Positions 52,901 through 61,900 of a DNA stretch of 64,000 bases are shown in pieces. Every line of letters begins with the position of its first letter. Positions within the stretch are counted from its first letter, which is position 1. The notes under the pieces are model-generated. The model had not been told where the DNA came from. It saw only the letters and a list, made by a program, of their open reading frames with translations, and ran no database searches. Source of the DNA: JAZKAR01 sp040389065 (lineage in GTDB: Bacteria > Pseudomonadota > Gammaproteobacteria > Burkholderiales > Casimicrobiaceae); assembly GCA_040389065.1 (NCBI GenBank), contig JAZKAR010000016.1:248001-312000 (forward strand). Reading direction: 5' to 3'. Made by a program: the position numbers and the translations under genes.

Positions 52901-55900
52901 ATTCAACTGGAATAAATAATAGTAACCGAGGACTTGTTCTGGGCGCAAATGAAACCATTGGGTCTCTGGCTGGATCAGGTACTATTGATCTGGGATCTAA
53001 TACGCTGAGTGCCGGCGGCGACAATACATCTACCAGCTTCGATGGTGTGTTGAGCGGCACAGGCGGACTGACTAAGGCTGGTAGCGGAACTCAGACCTTA
53101 ACCGGAGTCAACACCTATACAGGTGCTACGACGGTATCAGCCGGTACGCTGGCGCTGAATAACAGCAGTGGTACGGCTTTGTCAGACAGTAGCGCGGTGT
53201 CGGTGGCGGGTACACTGAGCTTGTCATCAGCAACTGAGACCATTGGTGCGCTGAGTAACTCGGGAACGGTGTCTCTGGGTGCTAATGCGTTGACGGTGAG
53301 CCAAACTACGAATACAACGTTTTCCGGTTCGATGAGCGGTACAGGTTCATTGACCAAGCTAGGTAGCGGCAATCTGACTTTATCTGGAGTAAGCACCTAT
53401 TCAGGCGGTACCACGGTGACAGCAGGCACGCTAACGGGTACTACCAGCAGCTTGCAAGGTGATATTACTGATAACGCAGCGCTTGCATTCAGTCAGAACA
53501 CGACTGGTACCTATGCTGGTGTAATCAGTGGTTCGGGCTCAGTGACCAAGTTGGGTACTGGCAACGTCACTTTTTCTGGCGCGAATACCTATTCAGGCGG
53601 TACAACAATATCGGCGGGTACACTGACGGGTACAACAACTAGCTTGCAGGGGGATATTGCTGCGATTGGAAATTTTGTTGTGTTTGATCAGAGCACGGAT
53701 GGTACCTATGCAGGGGTGATCAGTGGCGCCGGTGGTGCAGTCATCAAGTACAGTTCAGGCACGGTAACCTTTACTGGAGCAAATACCTATACCGGATCGA
53801 CTACCGTCTCGGCAGGTACGCTGGTGGCGGCGAATGCTACGGCATTAGGCACTACAGGCGGAAGCACAACAGTATCAGGCGGTGCTACATTGGGTTTAAG
53901 TGGTAATGTTACCATCGCTGAAGCTCTCAGCATTTCAGGAACCGGAGTCTCGAGCGCTGGGGCACTGGTGAATGCAAGTGGCACCAATACGCTGTCTGGA
54001 AATGTGACTTTGGCGGGAAATTCCTATGTGGGGGCGACAGCAGGTACGTTAACCATGAGTGGCGTAGTATCAGGTGCACGCTCTTTCAACAAAGTAGGGA
54101 GCGGTACGATTACGCTTTCAGCCACAAACACCTATAGCGGTACTACTACAGTGTCGGCAGGAACCTTAAACGTTACCGGTACTTTAAATGCTACGTCAGG
54201 TCTGACGGTTTCTTCCGGCGCAACACTAACTGGTACAGGAACTATTTTTGCCTCCAGTTCCACGAATACCTTGACCGTATCAAGTGGTGGAACACTGTCA
54301 CCTGGTGTGTCGGGTGTAGGAAAATTAACCGTTCGAGGCAATCTGGCTATCGCATCGGGTGGAACGCTGGCTGTTGATATCAACGGCGCTACGACTGCCG
54401 GAACCGATTATGATCAAGTGGATGTTGCCGGTACAGTAGACGTTAGCAGTGCAACGCTTTCGGTCACGCATAGTTACACAGCGGGCATTGGTGATGCCTA
54501 CACGATCATCGCAAATGACGCCGCCGATGCTATTACTGGAACTTTTTCTGGTCTGGCGGAAGGCGGCACAACGACTGCAGGTGGAAACAGTACTGTGCTG
54601 ACTGCCAGCTACATTGGCGGCACCGGTAACGACTTTACGCTGACTGCACCTACCAGTACTCCTCCAGTGATCACTAATTTAGATACTGACACAGTCGCCT
54701 GGGCCGGAGTGGGCAACTATGTCACGCTCGACTCGGCGACCGCTCTCACCCTCTCCGACACCGTACTGAGCGCGTTGAATTCCGGTAATGGGGATTGGAA
54801 CGGGGCGACGTTGACCATCAGCCGCGTCAAGACCGGTGGTGCCGCCGATGGTACAACCAAAGACCTGTTCAAGTTCATAGATAATAGCGCGTTTACGCTG
54901 CAAGACGGCAACTCACGCACAAACTATCCGACTGCAGCTGGCAGTTTCGAGCAAGCTATCGAGAATGCTCAAACGCTTGGGCAGAATGTCACTGGGGCAC
55001 TGAACGATACCGCAAATGGTGGTTGGTTCGCCCGCTGGTCATATACCTATGCGACTGGCACACTGGTTGTTGATTTTGGTACAACCGCGTCGGGCGATGG
55101 CGACTTCAATCAGACTCCGAGTACGGCATTGGTGCAGGCGGTTCTAAGAAGCATCGCCTATCGCAATGACACGCCCTATGGCAATACGACGATTCGATTC
55201 TCATTGTCGAATGGAATTACGGCTTCCACCGCCGACGTCACTGTCACTAGTTCGACTATCTATGCGGATTCAACAACGGATGCAGATAGCCAGGGCGATG
55301 CCGCCGATGGTTTTTCCTTCCGCGAAGCCTTGGCACGTTCGGTAACGCAGGGCGGAGCCGATACCGTCAAAGTGGTACTGAGTAACAATTCTACGATTAC
55401 CCTAGGTAGTGCCGCGACACTTGGCGGCGGCGATACACTCAATCTTGATAGCGCAAACGGCCTGACGATTACAGGAAGCACCCTATCGCTGGCTTCGGGA
55501 ACAGATACGATTACGAATAGCAGCGGCAAGACGGCGACGATTAGCAGCGTGGTAGATGGATCAGGTAATTTGGCTAAAGCAGGGGCGGGTACACTGACTT
55601 TATCAGGAACTAACACCTATAGTGGCACGACTGGCGTATCAGCGGGAAGGCTGGCAACGAGCGGCGGTAACGCTATCACGGATACCAGCGCAGTAACGGT
55701 TAGCAGCGGCGCAACACTCGGCTTAGGAGCGAGTGAAACAATTGGTTCGCTGTCTGGAGCAGGTAGTATTACTTTAGCTTCCTACACATTAACAGCGGGA
55801 GGCGATAATAGCTCTACCACATTTTCTGGGGTAATCAGCGGTACTGCTGGAGTTACCAAAACTGGAACAGGGACTCTGACATTATCGGGTACGAATACCT

Positions 55901-58900
55901 TTACGGGTAATGCTGAGGTATCGGGAGGGGGACTAACCTTAAGCGGCGGTTCAGCGATTGAGGATACTGTTTTAGTGAGTCTAAGTAGTGCCAATACCAC
56001 GCTTACTCTTTCTGCAAACGAAACCATTGGTTGGGTTTCAGGTGGTAGTTCCCGCTTTATTGTGCTTGGGGCTAATACGCTAACGTTTACCTCTAACAAT
56101 GATACTGGTTTTTCAGGGGTTATCTCCGGTACGGGTGGAATAACCAAGGGAGGAACAGGGTGGTTTAGTTTATCGGGAGCCAATACGTATACTGGCGCTA
56201 CTACAGTGACTGGCGGCAGAATTCTTCTATCTGCTGCTAACAATTTAAGTAGTAGTTCATCAATAACGCTAAATGGCGGTGGGATAAGAGCCACCGGAGC
56301 GTTTACACTGAGTAATGCAATAACGCTAGGAGCCAGTGGCGGCATTTTGGAGATGGCTGAAGATGCGACTGTATCAGGCGTCATCTCCGGTTCAGGCAAC
56401 CTGACTAAAACAGGCTCAAGCAAACTGACATTATCGGGTACAAATACGTATACGGGTACGACCACGGTATCGGCAGGCCAGTTGACCCTAGAGGGTGGGG
56501 CGTCGTTGGCGGACAGCACTGCGGTGACGGTGGCAAGTGGCGCCACACTGTTCCTGCAAGACAACGACGAGACGATCGGCTCTCTTACAGGAGAGGGTAC
56601 GGTTACGCTAAACGGCGGCAGCCTGACGGTCGGTGGCGACAATACCTCGACCACGTACTCTGGCATTATTGAGGACGGCATCGACGGTGCACAAAACCTG
56701 ATCAAGACGGGTACCGGTACGCTGTCGCTGTCGGGCTCCAACACATTCACCGGCACCACGACAGTGAGAGATGGTGGTGTGTTGAGCGTCGAGGGAGATT
56801 CCAACCTCGGTAGCGGAACATTAACGCTGAATGGCGGTACATTGACCGTTACAGGAACAGGTACCATCGACAATGCTATTGCGACCGGTTTTGATGGTGC
56901 TACGGTGAGCAATGCTGATGCCGTGACACTTTCTGGCGTTATCTCAGGAAGCTATGCACTAACGAAGCAAGGTGCGGGAACCCTTACATTAACTGGCACC
57001 AATACCTATAGCGGCAGTACAACGCTCTCCAGCGGAACCTTATCGATTGCCTCCGATAGTAATCTTGGCAGCGGCACGCTGACATTAGCTGCAGGTACAA
57101 CACTTCAGATCACAGGTGCGACGACGATTGATAATGCCATCGCACTGAGTGGTGGAGCGAGCCTTCAGGCAGATGCAGCAGTTACGTTTTCCGGCACCTT
57201 ATCCGGTGCTTATACGCTTACGAAAACCGGAACGGGTACGCTGACGCTGAGTGCTGATAACAGTGCAGCCGATACCGGTTTGTCTGTTTCAGCAGGTACC
57301 TTAAGCATTGCTACCAACAATAATCTGACAGGCAGCGATTTCACGCTGAGCGGCGGCACACTGCTGCTGGCGAGCGGCGGCAATCTTTTCTCCAACAACC
57401 CGATCAGCAATAACATTGTTCTGAACAGCAACAGCACTATCCAAACGGCATCGAACGTCTATGCCAGGCTCACCGGCGTCATCAGTGGCAGCGGATCGCT
57501 GACCAAGACCGGCGTCGGCAACCTGATGCTGGACTCCGCCAACACCTATACGGGTGCCACCAACCTAAGTGCCGGTTCCATCATCATCAACAGCGACAGC
57601 GCCACGCTGGGCGGTCCCGACGCGGGTAACAACAACGCTTACGGGACCGTCACTATCAGTACCGGTGCGCATCTCGACTTCAACTATGCGGTTCCAATCG
57701 CCAATCCCCTCATCATGGGCGGCACTGGCGTGGGTTGGGGGGCGATCCAGGCGGGTTTTGCTTCCGGCGACATCGCCTTTACAGGAGCTGTGACCCTGAC
57801 CGCCAATACCCTGGTCGATCCCGGCAACAATACGCTGGAATTCTCAGGGGGCGTTAGCGATGGCGGGAATGGATACACGCTAACCAATGCTTGGGACGGA
57901 ACGATCAAGCTGTCGGGCGCGGCGAGCAACTGGACCGGTGGCATCGCGACAGCCGCCAGCCATACCGGCATGATCTCCATCACCAATGCCAGTAATATAG
58001 GTACCGGTACCATCACCCTGGCTGGCGGTACGTTGACGGTGACGGATACCAATCCCGTTACGCTAGCCAATGCCATGTCCTTCGGCACGGGAGGCGGGAC
58101 TATCAGCAACGCGCATGTCCTTACCCTGTCGGGGATCCTCTCTGGCAGCGGTGGGCTAACCAAGGATGGGGCGGGAACGCTGACTTTATCGGGAACCAAC
58201 ACCTACACCGGCACGACGAGTGTATCGGCTGGAACATTGGCAACAAGCGGTGGCAGCGCGATTACCGATACCAGTGCGGTGACGGTTAGCAGTGGTGCGA
58301 CGTTGAGCCTTGGAGCAGCGGAAACGATTGCTTCCTTAGCGGGTGCCGGTAATGTATCGCTTAGCTCCTATATCCTGACGGCGGGGGGGGCTAATACCTC
58401 GACGAGCTTCAGCGGTGTAATGAGCGGTACCGGTGGCTTCACCAAAGCGGGTTCAGGTACGACGACTCTGACCGGCGCCAACACGTTTACGGGTACCACG
58501 ACAGTGTCGGCAGGCGGGTTATCGGTGAATGGCGGAAACAACATTGCCGACACCAGCGCGGTGTCGGTATCCGGCGGCGCTACTCTGACGTTGTCAGGTG
58601 GCGGCGAAACGATAGGCTCACTGGCTGGAGCGGGTAACGTAGCGCTTGGTTCGTATCGTCTGACACTGGGTGGCGACAATACCAGTACCACATTTTCTGG
58701 GGTGATTTCCGGCAGCGGTAGTGGTTTGACCAAGACCGGTAGCGGTACCTTCACGTTGTCTGGCGCGAATAGCTATACAGGCAGCACCCAAATTAGTAAT
58801 GGTACTTTAGCGGTGACGGGAAGTGGACAAGTTGGTTTCTCCAGTGCAGTAACGGTGGCTTCAGGCGCAAGTTTAAGTTCTTCTGCAGCCTCATTGACGT

Positions 58901-61900
58901 TGGGCTCACTCGCAGGTGAAGGTTCAGTCTCATGGGGGGCAAACCTCTTATATGCTGGCAACAATAATACCTCTACAACTTTCTCTGGAACGCTAAACGG
59001 AAGTGGTCGTTTCATTAAAAAAGGTACAGGTACACTCATACTTTCAGGCACCAATAGTAGTAGCTTCACAGGTGCTACCGATATCTCGGATACGGGTACG
59101 TTGAGCGTTGATGGGGATTCTAATCTGGGTACTGGAACCATTACCTTGTTTTTTTCAACGCTGACGGTTACAGGAACAGGAACGATCGACAACGCCATTG
59201 TAAATGATGGCGATGGTGGCATAGTGAATAACGCTAACGCTGTAACGCTTTCGGGTGTTATCTCAGGCAGTGAGTCACTAACGAAGCTGGGCGCGGGAAC
59301 CCTTACGTTAACCGGCAGCAATACCTATGCTGGTAGCACAACGGTTTCTGGCGGAACCTTATCGATTGCCTCCGATAGTAATCTTGGCAGTGGCGCCTTG
59401 ACATTAGCAGCGGGTACAAAACTTCAGATCACAGGTGTGACCACTATCGACAATGCTATCGCGCTGAGTGGTGGAGCGACGATTCAGGCCGATGCAGCCG
59501 TTACGCTTTCAGGGGCGCTCTCAGGTGGCGCACGGGCGCTAACCAAAACAGGAATCGGGACGCTGACGCTATCGAATACCAGCAACGAAGCAGGATTAAC
59601 TAGCGGCGTCACCGTATTGGCCGGAACACTGGCGGTAACGGATGATAATGCCTTGGTGGCGGGTACAGTAACATTAGATGGCGGTGCCTTGTCAGTAGCT
59701 GCGCCCGGTATAACCATCGATAACGACATTGTTCTAGGTTCGAGTCATGGCACGATCAATAACGATTATGGTATGGCCTTATCGGGAGTGATCTCAGGTA
59801 CGGGCAATCTTATTAAAACCGGCGGTTCATCGGTTACGCTTTCAGGAACCAATACCTATACGGGTACAACAACGATCAATGCCGGTGCTGTTATGATCAG
59901 CAGCAGCACTAATATAAGCAGTGCATCGATAACGCTGGCCGCTGGCGCACAGCTCACACTAAGTAGCACAATGACCTTATCGAACGCGATTATCTTGACG
60001 GGAGCTGCTACTATTTCGAATAGCGCCGCCGCTACTTTGTCGGGTGTAATTAGCGGTTCGTTCGGATTGACGAAGAGCGGCGCAGGCACACTTACACTAA
60101 CAGGTACCAACACCTATACCGGAGCGACTGCGGTGTCAGCCGGTGGACTCACGCTAAATGGCGGAAGCAATATTAGTGATACCAGCGCAGTAACGGTATC
60201 CAGTGGCGCTACCCTGACCTTGTCCGGTGGAGCCGAAACCATCGGATCATTAGCGGGAGCGGGTAACGTTGTGCTTGGCTCGTATCGCCTGACCCTTGGC
60301 GGTGACGATACCAGTACGACATTCTCTGGAGTTATTTCCGGCAGCGGTAGTGGTTTTACCAAGACAGGTAGCGGTACGTTTAGCTTGTCTGGCACGAATA
60401 CCTATACCGGTTCCACGACTATTACGAGCGGTACACTTAGCCTAAGCGGGGGAGCAGCGATTGCTGATAGCTCTGCCGTAACGGTAGGCAGTGGTGCTAC
60501 GTTGGCGATATCGACGTCTGAATCGATTGGTTCTTTAGCCGGTGCAGGGAACGTGACATTAGGCAGCTCCACTATTCTGTTTGCCGGTTTCAATAATACC
60601 AGCACGACCTTTAGCGGTGTGATGTCAGGTAGTGGTACGTTCTACAAGTTTGGTACGGGTACGATGACGCTTTCCGGTACCAATACGCACACGGGTGGAA
60701 CGTATACGGGTGGAGGCGGAACACTGAGTGTAACGGATGGTTCCAATGTAGGAACAGGTACTCTAGGCATTCTAAATACGGGTACGCTTGAGGTGACGGG
60801 AAGCGATGTGACTCTCATTAACGCCATCTCACTGGAAAGTGGAGAAGGCGCTTCTGCAACAGAAACAATCCGAAATGCGAATGCAGTGACCTTATCGGGT
60901 GTGGTATCAGGTAACAATAACACCTTAGTGAAAACAGGCGCAGGGAACTTAAGGCTGATTGGTATTCAAACCCATACAGGGAATACCACGATTGCAGCAG
61001 GTATGCTGAGTATTGCCGCTGATGAAAATGTAGGAAGTGGAGCGTTGACTTTGGATGGCGGTGTATTAGCCATTACAGGAACAAGCACCATTGATAATAG
61101 TGTGGTGCTAAACAGCGACTCTACTGTTCAAACAACAGCCGATGCAACCTTGTCAGGGGTGATTTCTGGAAGTCATGCGCTCACCAAAACGGGGAGTAGT
61201 ACCCTCACGCTCTCAGGCACCAATACCTATACAGGTGCCACCATATTATCAGTGGGAACGCTCTCGGTAGCCGCAGATAGCGGATTAGGTTCTGGCGCTG
61301 TCACGCTGGCGGCCGACACGACTCTTAAGCTAACGGGTGCGACTACTATCGACAACGCTATTACCCTAACTGGCAACGCTACTGTTGACATAAACAATGG
61401 CATCACAGTGAGCGTAACGGGTCAAATCAGCGGCTCTTCATCCTTGACTAAGACGGGTGCTGGTACCTTGATTTTGAGCAGTACCAGTAATTCAGGCAGC
61501 AGCTTCGCCAGTGCGATAAACCAAGGGAAGCTCACTATTTCCAGCAGTGACAATATAGGTACTGGCACGGTGACGCTGGGTGGCGGCACGCTGGAGTTCA
61601 ATGATTCAACTACGCTGTCTAACGCTATTGTGCTATCAGCGGATAGCGCTATCAGCCTGGGCAATGGTTCACAGGTTACTCTTAACGGGCAGCTTGCTGG
61701 CAGCAACGGACTTACGGTGAGCGGTGTAGTCAGCGGAGACCCCGAAAAACTGACATTAACCAACGGTGGTAACGAGCAATTCTGGGTGGGTGCGCTATCA
61801 ATAAATAACGCTGTTATTGTTGTTGCGAACGATGAAGGTCTGACCGCAGGAGCACTCACACTGAATGATGGAGCAGGGCTGGAAATCAACGGTTCGGCTA

